From assembly GCF_047634455.1 (NCBI RefSeq), contig NZ_JBLIAI010000029.1, forward strand, positions 1 through 32,123: a DNA stretch of 32,123 bases, given 5' to 3'. Position 1 is the stretch's first letter. Each line of letters starts with the position of its first letter. Below, piece by piece: positions 7,215-15,331 of the stretch. The stretch comes from Maritalea sp047634455. GTDB lineage: Bacteria > Pseudomonadota > Alphaproteobacteria > Rhizobiales > Devosiaceae. Below the pieces are notes generated by a model, which saw only the letters and a program-made list of their open reading frames with translations, was not told the origin of the DNA and ran no database searches. The position numbers and the translations under genes were made by a program.

Positions 7215-7636
7215 TGCACCGACCGATCTACAATATTTGACTGATCTACGGCAGCAAAATGCAAAACCGCCTCCAATGTATTCAGGGCTTGATCAAATTT
7301 TTTGTCGTCTCGCATATCCTCAATCCGACCACAGGCATGCGAAACTGTTGTGCGGTGACGTTTGAACAGCCGCCCGGTTGTTGTCAGCGAGCAGCCCAAT
7401 GCGACGTGGGTCATATACATGGCCAATTGTCGGGCCAAAGCGATACGTGCTTGGTTACGCGATGGCGTTAAAATGTCGTCGGGGGAAACGCCTTGAATAG
7501 CAGCGACCAGGCCGACGGCAACACCAATTTCAACATTGGAAGCTGTAGTGTGGCGCACCTGGAAACTCGACGGCCCATATGCTGGAATTTTCGGCAGTTT
7601 TGAATTTAAAATATACATCATCATAAACGCTTTCAT
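7211..7636 (-). CDS. DnaA-domain-IV-like helix-turn-helix protein
   Basis: A 141-residue protein without an ATPase domain. Residues about 60-115 resemble the DNA-binding domain IV of DnaA: R-N-Q-A-R-I-A-L-A-R-Q-L-A-M-Y, then a helix-turn-helix ending in H-R-T-T-V-S-H-A-C-G-R-I-E. This corresponds to the DnaA box-binding signature (D-H-T-T-V-L-H-A-C-R-K-I), but the Asp-His pair is replaced by His-Arg, so recognition of DNA may differ. The role is unknown; it could bind DnaA boxes or act as a transcription factor. It starts at ATG 7636 with AGGA well upstream; several Met codons follow at residues 5-7 and are possible starts. It overlaps the DUF6456 gene by four bases. Automatic annotation may call it a replication initiator, which would overstate the evidence. 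Confidence 0.85.
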   Translation of the reverse strand: MKAFMMMYILNSKLPKIPAYGPSSFQVRHTTASNVEIGVAVGLVAAIQGVSPDDILTPSRNQARIALARQLAMYMTHVALGCSLTTTGRLFKRHRTTVSHACGRIEDMRDDKKFDQALNTLEAVLHFAAVDQSNIVDRSVQ

Positions 7637-7766
7637 AATAGGTATATATTCCTATAACGCATTTGCAATGAGGCGGGGATAAATCTATCCCATCGATTTT
7701 GAGTAAAATTCTATAAAATATGGCAAATTTTCTGTAATTGGCGTTAGACACAACCTAGGGTAGTAC

Positions 7767-7788
7767 AAAAAAGAGCCGCGAGCGGCTC
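7767..7788 (-). terminator. Rho-independent terminator of mucR
   Basis: Read on the minus strand, GAGCCG-CTCG-CGGCTC is followed by TTTTTT: a perfect six-base-pair stem with a four-base loop. It lies 35 bases after the mucR stop. Confidence 0.93.
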
Positions 7789-7822
7789 CAATTCAGATTG
7801 TTTTCCTACAGACTCTCGTCGG

Positions 7823-8248
7823 CTATTTACCAGGTTTGCGCCCCAATCCCATTTCCCGGGCCAACCGAGAGCGCGCTGCCGCATAGTTGGGTGCAACCAT
7901 CGGATAATCAGCTGGCAAATTCCACTTATCGCGATAATCTTCAGGTGAAAGGTCGTAATGCGTACGCAAGTGACGTTTCAACGATTTGAACTTCTTACCA
8001 TCTTCCAAACAGATTATATAATCTGGTGTAATAGATTTTTTGACGGATACCGCAGGCTTGCGCGCTTCAGGAACAGGCTGAACATCTTTTGCAGTCAATG
8101 AATGTAAAGCATTGTGCACGTCAATGATCAGCTTGGGAAGATCAGCCTGACTGATCGCATTGTTACTAACATAGGCACTCACAATGTCAGTACACAATTC
8201 AATTACTTCACTGCCACTGTCATTTTGCTTAAGGTCAGGTTGTTCCAC
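7823..8248 (-). CDS. mucR: MucR/Ros family zinc-finger-type transcriptional regulator
   Basis: A 141-residue DNA-binding regulator of the rhizobial MucR/Ros family, which controls exopolysaccharide, motility, virulence and cell-cycle genes and often its own promoter. The DNA-binding core is T-P-D-Y-I-I-C-L-E-D-G-K-K-F-K-S-L-K-R-H. Candidate metal ligands follow C-x2-D-x9-H-x3-H: Cys80, Asp83, His93, His97. The second cysteine of the classic Cys2His2 finger is thus an Asp, a variant I recall from Mesorhizobium and Brucella members. The acidic N-terminal helical region (residues 12-52) should mediate oligomerisation. The gene stands alone with a strong terminator downstream. The upstream region carries the palindrome AAGACGTCTT at 8284-8293 and is AT-rich, as MucR targets usually are; self-regulation is possible but not shown. 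Confidence 0.95.
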   Translation of the reverse strand: MEQPDLKQNDSGSEVIELCTDIVSAYVSNNAISQADLPKLIIDVHNALHSLTAKDVQPVPEARKPAVSVKKSITPDYIICLEDGKKFKSLKRHLRTHYDLSPEDYRDKWNLPADYPMVAPNYAAARSRLAREMGLGRKPGK

Positions 8249-8283
8249 GTTTTACACCAATCGTTCGACATATTTATATCAAT

Positions 8284-8293
8284 AAGACGTCTT
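8284..8293. promoter_or_regulatory. Palindrome upstream of mucR
   Basis: AAGACGTCTT is a perfect ten-base palindrome 36 bases upstream of the mucR start, within a larger inverted pair AATAAG (8281-8286) / CTTATT (8296-8301). An AT-rich TATAAATA (minus strand, 8271-8278) between it and the gene could be a -10 element. Operator function is a guess. Confidence 0.3.
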
Positions 8294-8391
8294 TGCTTAT
8301 TCTTGTGCGGTACTAAAATGAAAGCTGAGAACAATCAAGGTGAAATTGAAACCAAATAGTTCCCAACTATCAATTCCAGCTAGTCTGCGTA

Positions 8392-8727
8392 CTACTTTTC
8401 GTCTTCTAGGTCATTTATTTGCATAATGTCTGATGGCCTGTATCCCGCTGCGTATGCTGCTTTAGCCAGCAAATGTGCCGATATGGGGGCGGTAAGCAAA
8501 AAGAAAACGAACCCCGCCAATGCGCGAAGGGCGACAGAACCATCCATTGCAATTACTGCTATTGCAACGAAGGCAAGACCTGAGCCAAGTGTACCCGCTT
8601 TGGATGCCGCATGCATGCGCGTATATAAATCAGGCAATCTGAGGATGCCAATAGCGGCGGCGAGACTAAAAAAAGCACCAACGATAAGCAGAGTACCTGC
8701 CACATATGCCAAGATGTCAGCGATCAT
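8392..8727 (-). CDS. mrpG: Multisubunit Na+(K+)/H+ antiporter subunit G
   Basis: A 111-residue inner-membrane protein with three hydrophobic segments (about 5-27, 43-60, 67-89), the size and layout of MrpG/MnhG/PhaG. The signature G-I-L-R-L-P-D-L-Y-T-R-M-H-A-A-S-K-A-G-T is intact, and L-L-T-A-P-I-S-A-H follows in the third segment. It is the last gene of the seven-gene mrp operon, and its ATG overlaps the mrpF stop by four bases. MrpG is needed for assembly of the full antiporter. No clear terminator is visible between this stop and mucR. Confidence 0.95.
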   Translation of the reverse strand: MIADILAYVAGTLLIVGAFFSLAAAIGILRLPDLYTRMHAASKAGTLGSGLAFVAIAVIAMDGSVALRALAGFVFFLLTAPISAHLLAKAAYAAGYRPSDIMQINDLEDEK

Positions 8728-9038
8728 CTGTTCCCCTCCCCGTCTGTTTGGCTGGCGCGCATTTGCCAGCGCTGCAAAATGTATCTTGCAAACGCAACTG
8801 TGGCCAAAAAGCCGACCAGTCCGAGCGATATTGCAATATCCAAATAGAGCATGTAGCCAGTTTTAATGGCTATAACAGCAATAAAACCGATACCAACTGA
8901 TACCATCATGTCCAGCGCCAACACCCGGTCAGGCAGCGTTGGGCCGCGCACAATCCGCACAATCACCAACAATAGTGCGATGGTCAGCAGAACAAATGAC
9001 ACCGCAACCGCTAGTTCTAAGAAAGCCGATCCGGTCAT
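8724..9038 (-). CDS. mrpF: Multisubunit Na+(K+)/H+ antiporter subunit F
   Basis: A 104-residue membrane protein with three hydrophobic segments, matching MrpF/MnhF/PhaF. The family hallmark R-I-V-R-G-P-T-L-P-D-R-V-L-A-L-D (about residues 27-42) follows the first segment. The C-terminus R-Y-I-L-Q-R-W is basic and cytoplasmic. Its start overlaps the mrpE stop and its stop overlaps the mrpG start, each by four bases, which points to coupled translation and fixed subunit ratios. Confidence 0.95.
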   Translation of the reverse strand: MTGSAFLELAVAVSFVLLTIALLLVIVRIVRGPTLPDRVLALDMMVSVGIGFIAVIAIKTGYMLYLDIAISLGLVGFLATVAFARYILQRWQMRASQTDGEGNR

Positions 9039-9517
9039 GCTTCAAAAACCTCAATAATCTTTGCCTCAAACCCCGTTGAAATATCTTTGATCAATCCGCG
9101 CTTATCCGGAGCCGAAATGGCGTGCACGTAAAGCACCGATCGATCTTGGGAAACGTCGACACTCAGCGTGCCCGGTGTCAGCGTAATGAGATTTGCAAGC
9201 AGTGTAATTTCCAAGTCAGATTTCACCCGCAATGGAAAAGCAATTATTGCTGGCTGGAGCGACTTTTTCATGTTTGGCGATAGGACCAAGGCCATTACTT
9301 TCACCGCACTGAGCACAAGCTCGTAAAAAAAGAGCGCTGCAAGGGCAATAATTTTTGGCACCCTAGTTAAGAATTTTGGCCGAGCAATTTGCAAACGGAT
9401 TACCCAAAGCGACACAATGCCAATGCCACCGCCAAGCAACAGGTTTCCCAAGCTGAAATTGCCGGTGATTGCCGCCCAGGTAAACGCCAAAAGCATGGTT
9501 ATTGCCAGAAAGGTCAT
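9035..9517 (-). CDS. mrpE: Multisubunit Na+(K+)/H+ antiporter subunit E
   Basis: A 160-residue protein. The open frame extends upstream to 9670, but the ATG at 9517-9515 is the right start: it overlaps the mrpD stop (ATGA), has GGGGAGAA upstream and gives the family's normal N-terminus. The N-terminal half holds membrane segments with W-A-A-I-T-G-N-F-S-L-G-N-L-L-L-G-G. The C-terminal half is the cytoplasmic MNHE region with L-L-A-N-L-I-T-L-T-P-G-T-L-S-V-D and V-H-A-I-S. MrpE supports the stability and activity of the complex. It overlaps mrpF by four bases. Confidence 0.95.
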   Translation of the reverse strand: MTFLAITMLLAFTWAAITGNFSLGNLLLGGGIGIVSLWVIRLQIARPKFLTRVPKIIALAALFFYELVLSAVKVMALVLSPNMKKSLQPAIIAFPLRVKSDLEITLLANLITLTPGTLSVDVSQDRSVLYVHAISAPDKRGLIKDISTGFEAKIIEVFEA

Positions 9518-11115
9518 TGAGCATTCTCCCCAAGTACTGAAGTAACATAATTGGGTGCAAAACTGGTCACGTCGCTGGCCGATCGCACACCTGCTTCGAT
9601 GTAAAGTGAGGGCCAAAGACCGATCAGAACAATTATGGCGACCAGCGCCGCTGTTGGCAACAAGCCCCAACGAATACCACGTTTATCTAAAGGTCTTATC
9701 CGCTCGTTTGGCGTTTCAGATTGTCGCCCTTCACGTCCGTTACGCCAAAAAATGTGCGCCCAAAGTCTTGAGCCGGCAATTGAGGTCAAAATCGAGTTTA
9801 GCAGCAACGCGCCCACAACCCACCAATGATAGGGGGCAAGGGCATTTTCTTGCAACGTCAACCCGATACCTGCCTGCAACAGGGTCAGTTTTGGCCAAAA
9901 TCCCAAAAATGGCGGCAAACCCGCCGCTGCAAAAACAAGCACAAGGAACAAAATTGAAAGGGGCGAACTGGCGCGATAAAGGCCGCCAAGCTGACGAATA
10001 TCAGATGTACCGCCCATGCGTTCAATCAGCCCAACAGTCAGGTAAAGCGCCGTCATTGTTAACATCGAATGCACCGCATAAAGGCTAGCACCCGCGACGC
10101 CAAGTGTGGTTCCAAAGGCCAGCCCTGCGATCATTGCGCCAATGCCGCCCATCACAAAAAAGCCCAATGCACGTCGCACATTGGTTTGTGCCAAAGCCCC
10201 GAGCGGGGCCAACACCAAAGTCAAAACGGCAACCACCATAAACAGGATCTGCAATTGACCGTGGGATTGGGGGATCAACATCAAGTGCACCCGCAGCATG
10301 GCGTAGACACCAACTTTGGTCAGCAAGCCAGCGAACAGCGCCGATACAGCGGGATCAGGCGCATGGTATGATGCGGGCAGCCAATTGTTCACCGGGAAAG
10401 CGGCGGCTTTTATCGCAAATGCAAGGAAGAACAAAGCGGCCACCGAAGCGATTGCGCCGTTTTCAACATATGGCGCTTTGACCATTATGTCAGCCATGTT
10501 GAGCGTGCCAACAAGCCCATAAAGATAGGCAATACCGATCAAGAAAAACGTCGTCGCCAAGAAATTGATAAAACCATATTTTATGGCCGCATCGAGTTGA
10601 ATTTTTCGCCCGCCAATGACCATCAGGCCGAACGTGGCGATCAACATAACTTCAAACCAGACGTAGAGGTTGAAGATATCACCCGTCAGGAACGCACCAG
10701 ATACGCCCGTAAGCAAAATCAGCATTAGCGGATGATAGCCGTATTTGGTTTCTCTCGCTTCGACTTCACTTTGCACAAAAAACAACACAACCAGCATAAC
10801 CACAGTGGCAACTAGGGCAAAAAGTGCACTCAAGCTGTCAGCCGTAAAACTGATGCCAAACGGTGGTAGCCAATTGCCCATTGTCATGGTCAACGGGCCT
10901 TTTGCATAAACCGTTTGAATAAGACTGAAATTTGCCAACAATGTTGCGATCAAAATTGCAAACGAAAATGGCGCTTGCCATTCGGTTCGGTTGCGCATCA
11001 TCAACAGAATTGCAGCGCCAACCATGGGCAAGGCGACAGGCCAAACGATGACCCAATCGGCAACAGAAGTTGCGACGTCCAGCATTGCCGGTGGGAGGTC
11101 TTTATGTGTCGCCAT
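9514..11115 (-). CDS. mrpD: Multisubunit Na+(K+)/H+ antiporter subunit D
   Basis: A 533-residue polytopic membrane protein (about 14 segments) of the proton-translocating NuoN/NuoM-like family. Complex-I-type signatures are present: F-N-L-Y-V-W-F-E-V-M-L-I-A-T-F-G-L (the conserved Glu in the fifth segment), A-A-F-P-V-N-N-W-L-P-A-S-Y-H-A-P-D-P, and A-L-F-A-G-L-L-T-K-V-G-V-Y-A with the conserved channel Lys. The loop near residues 455-475 is basic. ATG 11115 has AGAGG upstream. Together with MrpA it carries the ion-translocating paths. An 18-base gap separates it from mrpC; its stop overlaps the mrpE start. Confidence 0.96.
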   Translation of the reverse strand: MATHKDLPPAMLDVATSVADWVIVWPVALPMVGAAILLMMRNRTEWQAPFSFAILIATLLANFSLIQTVYAKGPLTMTMGNWLPPFGISFTADSLSALFALVATVVMLVVLFFVQSEVEARETKYGYHPLMLILLTGVSGAFLTGDIFNLYVWFEVMLIATFGLMVIGGRKIQLDAAIKYGFINFLATTFFLIGIAYLYGLVGTLNMADIMVKAPYVENGAIASVAALFFLAFAIKAAAFPVNNWLPASYHAPDPAVSALFAGLLTKVGVYAMLRVHLMLIPQSHGQLQILFMVVAVLTLVLAPLGALAQTNVRRALGFFVMGGIGAMIAGLAFGTTLGVAGASLYAVHSMLTMTALYLTVGLIERMGGTSDIRQLGGLYRASSPLSILFLVLVFAAAGLPPFLGFWPKLTLLQAGIGLTLQENALAPYHWWVVGALLLNSILTSIAGSRLWAHIFWRNGREGRQSETPNERIRPLDKRGIRWGLLPTAALVAIIVLIGLWPSLYIEAGVRSASDVTSFAPNYVTSVLGENAQ

Positions 11116-11133
11116 TTGCTCTTGACCTCTTCA

Positions 11134-11511
11134 TTAGTAGCTCAAAGGTGGTCGAGGGCTGTCTTCAGGCTCGGCCACACGCATAGTGTCAGTATTGTCT
11201 GCGTTTAGTTCTTGATAAGCGCGGTATGTCAAAACCAGCAAAAACGCAAAAAGGGAGAAGCCAATCACAATGGCTGTCAGGATTAAGGCCTGTGGCAGCG
11301 GATTTGCAATAGCCTCCAGCGGCTTATACTCGCCCTCAGGCACAATTGGCGGCACCTCGCGCGTCACGCGTCCAACGGTGAAAATCAGCAAATTCACCGC
11401 GTTGCCCAAAATCGCAACCCCCAACAACATCCGAATGAGGGAGCGGGACAACAAAAGATAGATCGCAACGGTGAAAAACAGGCCGATCAGTATTGCCAAT
11501 GCTGTTTCCAT
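11134..11511 (-). CDS. mrpC: Multisubunit Na+(K+)/H+ antiporter subunit C
   Basis: A 125-residue NuoK-like membrane protein with three segments (about 3-20, 27-46, 72-97). The family pattern is L-L-S-R-S-L-I-R-M-L-L-G-V-A-I-L-G-N-A-V-N-L and D/N-P-L-P-Q-A-L-I-L-T-A-I-V-I-G. The hydrophilic C-terminus is acidic. Its ATG overlaps the mrpB stop by one base (TAATG), and mrpD begins 18 bases downstream. Confidence 0.95.
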   Translation of the reverse strand: METALAILIGLFFTVAIYLLLSRSLIRMLLGVAILGNAVNLLIFTVGRVTREVPPIVPEGEYKPLEAIANPLPQALILTAIVIGFSLFAFLLVLTYRAYQELNADNTDTMRVAEPEDSPRPPLSY

Positions 11512-11936
11512 TATTTGCCATCCTCATCTTCTTCGAGTGCCAACGCAATCGTTGAGATTGCCCCCAACACGACAAAATAAACCCCAATGTCAAACAGCAT
11601 GGGTGTGGAAAGTGAGAATTCTGTGCCATCACTCAGATCGATGAACAACCACAAGCCTTTGAGGAATGGCACCTCAACAAACAAAGACATGAAGCCGCTT
11701 AACGCCGCGATGAACACCCCAAAACCGGCAAAAGTTATCGGGTGAAATACCAGCGCTTTGCGCACTTCAGTCACCCCTGATGATATGCCGTAAATCGCGA
11801 TTGCCGACGCTGCGATCAATCCACCAATAAAACCGCCACCGGGTTCGTTGTGACCGCGCAGCAGCACGAAAATCGAAAACATAATCATCAACGCTGCGAG
11901 AAATGGTGCGACTGTGCGGAAAATAATCGTGTTCAT
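11511..11936 (-). CDS. mrpB: Multisubunit Na+(K+)/H+ antiporter subunit B
   Basis: A 141-residue membrane protein with four hydrophobic segments, the MnhB/MrpB domain. The hallmark L-L-R-G-H-N-E-P-G-G-G-F-I-G-G-L (about residues 25-40) is complete. It is encoded as a separate gene rather than fused to mrpA, so the operon has the seven-gene (group 1) form. Its start overlaps the mrpA stop by four bases and its stop overlaps mrpC by one base. Confidence 0.95.
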   Translation of the reverse strand: MNTIIFRTVAPFLAALMIMFSIFVLLRGHNEPGGGFIGGLIAASAIAIYGISSGVTEVRKALVFHPITFAGFGVFIAALSGFMSLFVEVPFLKGLWLFIDLSDGTEFSLSTPMLFDIGVYFVVLGAISTIALALEEDEDGK

Positions 11937-14338
11937 GATGCACCCCTCGCTTTCGTGCCTGCGTTGCTGGCGCGTCGATTGGCCGGTTTTTTGATAACCC
12001 CAATCCCGCGTTTTGGTCCGCCTGTCCGAATGCGGATAAGCGCCAATATCGCAATACCCGCCGTCATCACCACCGAGATCTCACCCAATGTGTCGAGCGC
12101 CCGATAATCAACCAAAATCACATTCACAATGTTGCGGCCATGTGCAATTGGCACACTCGTGTCGATGAAGAACTTCGTGAGCGTTGTATCCAAGTCGGTC
12201 TGCATAACAGCAAGCAGCACCGTCGTCAGGCCAATGCCACATATCAAAGCCAAGCCACCGTCTCGAACAATCTCTTCAAAAACCCTATTGTCGCGCTGAT
12301 CAAGGTGTAATTTTGTCATGACCAACGCCAAAATAACGACCGACAGGGTTTCCACCATAAACTGGGTAAACCCAAGGTCTGGCGCACCGAACAACAAGAA
12401 GATCAGCGCAACGGCAAACCCTTGAATTCCCAGCGAAACGATTGCAACCAGTCTGGTTTTTCCAAGCACAACAGCAAACAGCCCCAAAACTGCGATCAGC
12501 AAGACCCCCCATTCCTGGAACCGCAATTGCGGTAACACGTCTGGTACAGGTGGCAAGCTGCCCGTCAAAATCATCGGGATAAACAGTGCCGCTGCGAGCG
12601 CAACGAATATCAAGAATAGATAAAGCTCCAAGCGGCCATGGTGAAACAGCCGGGTTATCCAATCGGAAAATCGCACCAAACCAAACATCAACTGGTCAAA
12701 TCCCTGATCCGGCCCCCATGTCCAAACCCGACCAATCCGGTGCAAAATATCGCGCAAAGCATCCAATTTCCAAAAGAACAGCCCCCCCAATATCCAGGTT
12801 GCAACAGACAAGCTAATCGGAATGGGGTCGAAACGAAGCCCCAAATAATTGGCCACTTCATGATTATATATTGCGCTCGCCGATGGAGAGAAAAACCAAC
12901 CGCCAAATTCGTATATGAACAAACCGGTCGCGATGCCAAGGATGGCCAAAACGGTTGGACCGGCAAGCATTGAAAACGGGGCTTCATGTGGGGATTTTGG
13001 TGTCGTCAATCGCGGTCCTAGGAACGGTTTGATGGCAATCGCGGCACCTGACGCCATCATCAAAGCATTACCTAAAAGCGCAACGAGGGTGAACAACCAG
13101 TGCTGCCACTCCATGCCTTTTGCGATGATATACATTTCTTCTTTAGCGAAAAACCCCAAAGCGATCGGCAGGCCCGCCATTGAAATGGCAGCAAGCGCCG
13201 CACCAAAAAATGTAACTGGCAAAGATGTCCAAATGCCGGACACCTCGGTGATGTCACGCGTGCCCGTTCCATGGTCAATAGACCCGACGACCATGAACAG
13301 GCCACCCTTGTAAAAAGAATGCGCAACCAAGAACAGCATGGCGGCCAAAATGCCTTCTTCTGCGCCACTTCCGATCAGCATGACAAGCAGGCCAAGCGAC
13401 GCCATGGTGGTGTACGCCAACATTTGCTTCATATCGGTTTGGCGCAACGCAAGAAACGCCCCGGTTAGCAATGTAATGCCACCCAAAATCGGCAATGTGA
13501 CTTGCCATTCTACCGTGCCACCCAAAATTGGGTTCATACGCGCCAACAAATAAATGCCCGCTTTTACCATTGTTGCGGAATGTAAGTAGGCGGAAACGGG
13601 CGTTGGGGCCTCCATGGCATTGGGCAACCAGAAGTGGAACGGTACTTGCGCGGATTTTGTTGCAGCGCCCAATAAAACGAAGATAAATATCGGCAAATAT
13701 GTGATCGATCCACTAACCAGCTCGGCTGAACCCAGCATTTCACTGACATTTAAGGTGCCCACTGTGAACGCAAGCAGCAACAAACCGGCGAGCAACAGCA
13801 GTCCACCACCACCGGTGACCACCAGCGCTTGAATAGCGGCCCGTCGTGAAGCCTGCCGTGAATGGTCGAAGCCGATCAACAAGAACGACGTGATCGATGT
13901 GAGTTCCCAGAATACAAACAGTGTGATGATATTATCAGCCAAGACCAGGCCAAGCATGGACCCCATAAACATTAATATGAACGCATAGAACCGCCCAAGA
14001 TGGGGATGACCCTGCAAATAACCACCAGAATAGATCACAATAAATGCGCCAATTCCGGATATTAATAGGCCAAATACAAGACTGAGCCCATCCAGATAAA
14101 AGCTCAATTCAATGCCAAGGATGGGAATCCAAGGCAATGCAAACTGCAGCTTCTCGCCGCCCGCAATGAGCTCAACAAAACTCAATAAGTAAACAAAAAT
14201 GCTCGCGGGAATGAGTGCCAAAACCCAACCGGCATGGTCGGGCAAAAAGCGCTTAATTGTTGGTGCAACAAACGCTGTTAAGAACGGCGCGATCGCAACA
14301 AGCAACATGGAGAAACTCTGCGATTGAGTTGGTATCAT
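11933..14338 (-). CDS. mrpA: Multisubunit Na+(K+)/H+ antiporter subunit A
   Basis: I set the start at ATG 14338-14336, preceded by AAGAGG at five bases, giving 801 residues; the frame is open up to 14383 but that extension is arginine-rich and lacks a ribosome site. It has about 20 membrane segments. The NuoL-like core carries F-V-F-W-E-L-T-S-I-T-S-F-L-L-I-G, F-H-F-W-L-P-N-A-M-E-A-P-T-P-V-S-A-Y-L-H-S-A-T-M and V-K-A-G-I-Y-L. The C-terminal part contains the D-L-G-F-T-Q-F-M-V-E-T segment (MbhD-like) and V-D-Y-R-A-L-D-T-L-G-E-I (MbhE-like). MrpA is the largest subunit of the Mrp/Pha antiporter, which exchanges internal Na+ or K+ for external protons and supports pH and salt tolerance. It is the first gene of mrpABCDEFG. 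Confidence 0.96.
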   Translation of the reverse strand: MIPTQSQSFSMLLVAIAPFLTAFVAPTIKRFLPDHAGWVLALIPASIFVYLLSFVELIAGGEKLQFALPWIPILGIELSFYLDGLSLVFGLLISGIGAFIVIYSGGYLQGHPHLGRFYAFILMFMGSMLGLVLADNIITLFVFWELTSITSFLLIGFDHSRQASRRAAIQALVVTGGGGLLLLAGLLLLAFTVGTLNVSEMLGSAELVSGSITYLPIFIFVLLGAATKSAQVPFHFWLPNAMEAPTPVSAYLHSATMVKAGIYLLARMNPILGGTVEWQVTLPILGGITLLTGAFLALRQTDMKQMLAYTTMASLGLLVMLIGSGAEEGILAAMLFLVAHSFYKGGLFMVVGSIDHGTGTRDITEVSGIWTSLPVTFFGAALAAISMAGLPIALGFFAKEEMYIIAKGMEWQHWLFTLVALLGNALMMASGAAIAIKPFLGPRLTTPKSPHEAPFSMLAGPTVLAILGIATGLFIYEFGGWFFSPSASAIYNHEVANYLGLRFDPIPISLSVATWILGGLFFWKLDALRDILHRIGRVWTWGPDQGFDQLMFGLVRFSDWITRLFHHGRLELYLFLIFVALAAALFIPMILTGSLPPVPDVLPQLRFQEWGVLLIAVLGLFAVVLGKTRLVAIVSLGIQGFAVALIFLLFGAPDLGFTQFMVETLSVVILALVMTKLHLDQRDNRVFEEIVRDGGLALICGIGLTTVLLAVMQTDLDTTLTKFFIDTSVPIAHGRNIVNVILVDYRALDTLGEISVVMTAGIAILALIRIRTGGPKRGIGVIKKPANRRASNAGTKARGAS

Positions 14339-14516
14339 TTGTACCTCTTGATCTCGTCTTCGGTGCCCGGAAAACAGCCGCAACTGCAGCGTTTCACCGA
14401 ATCATCCCACACCTAGCCGATATTTGACCCGTTAGTCATATGATGGACAAGGGAAACTGCCTTTTTTGCATGAAAAACAGTGCACAATAGGGGAAAGTTG
14501 GTAGATGCGAGCAAAT

Positions 14517-15131
14517 CTATAGCAGCTTGCCCATAATCAGCGCGCCGGTGCGCGCGATTTCCACAAACCCGGTGGCTTTGTAAAATCCGATGGCATTTGT
14601 ATTTTTAAATGAAACGCCCAAATGGATACCGCTCACGCCATCTAGTCTGAGTTTTTCGCATGCCGTATCCATGAGTTTGCGGCCAAATCCTGTACCTTGA
14701 ACTTCTGGCATCAGGTTGATGTGCAGATGCGCCGGGTATCTGGCAATATATTCAGGCGTTTGATGGTGTAACGCCCTGATCGTGTCTAATGCATCCTGAT
14801 CACGCGCCGTTTTCGGGCAGAAACCCGCCAACCGGCGCTCGACCTCCGGCCACCAATGCTTGCTTTGCCAGCGTTCAAACTCGCGGGTATCTGGCGTTGT
14901 CATAATGTACCCGACAATTTCCGCCCTGTTTTCAACAACAAAGCAATTGGCGGGTGCATGAACAAAATATGGCGTCGCCCAAATAAGGCCCAGCAGATCG
15001 GGGCGCGAAGAGAGTTCGCTTGCATCTGCGCCGTGATCTGCTGTTTTGAGACAAACTCGGGCAATACCTGCCTCATCCTCTGGTATGGCAGCGCGTATGC
15101 TTAACTTTTGGGTTGCCTTGACATCGGTCAA
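14517..15131 (-). CDS. GNAT family N-acetyltransferase
   Basis: A 204-residue cytosolic protein. The GNAT fold is visible: an N-terminal R-A-A-I-P-E-D-E-A-G-I-A-R-V (beta1-alpha1), F-V-V-E-N-R-A-E-I-V-G-Y-I (beta2-3) and the acetyl-CoA pyrophosphate-binding stretch L-M-P-E-V-Q-G-T-G-F-G-R-K-L-M (about residues 139-153). The C-terminal N-T-N-A-I-G-F-Y-K-A-T-G-F is the usual alpha4/beta5 block. The sequence, with P-A-H-L-H-I-N-L and G-I-H-L-G-V-S, resembles acetyltransferases related to the C-terminal domain of O-GlcNAcase-like proteins; the substrate is unknown. It is divergent from ptrB and lies upstream of mrpA in the same direction, separated by 178 bases. Confidence 0.9.
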   Translation of the reverse strand: MTDVKATQKLSIRAAIPEDEAGIARVCLKTADHGADASELSSRPDLLGLIWATPYFVHAPANCFVVENRAEIVGYIMTTPDTREFERWQSKHWWPEVERRLAGFCPKTARDQDALDTIRALHHQTPEYIARYPAHLHINLMPEVQGTGFGRKLMDTACEKLRLDGVSGIHLGVSFKNTNAIGFYKATGFVEIARTGALIMGKLL

Positions 15132-15238
15132 TTTTGATACCTTAGGTCAAATGGTTGCCATCTGGCGAACATTAGTTAGTGTGTCGTTTTGCAACGAATC
15201 CTTCAAATCAAAGATCACAATTCCTATGTAGTTGCCAA

Positions 15239-15256
15239 GCTCGATAGTGATCGAGC
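15239..15256. promoter_or_regulatory. Inverted repeat between GNAT and ptrB genes
   Basis: GCTCGAT-AGTG-ATCGAGC is a perfect seven-base inverted repeat, 76 bases before ptrB and 108 bases before the divergent GNAT gene. It may be an operator; there is no further evidence. Confidence 0.3.
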
Positions 15257-15331
15257 GGAAAAGCGTAAAAACCAGAATTTGGCGACAACGCAATATGCGT
15301 GCATCGCGCCAGATGAAAAGGAAGATATCTA

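Noticed and set aside
9518..9670. N-terminal extension of the mrpE frame
   Set aside because: It lies wholly inside mrpD, has Cys/Arg-rich non-family sequence, and the ATG at 9517 has the usual overlap and ribosome site.
11767..12054. Minus-strand frame overlapping mrpA and mrpB
   Set aside because: It is in another frame of two confirmed genes and has no family pattern.
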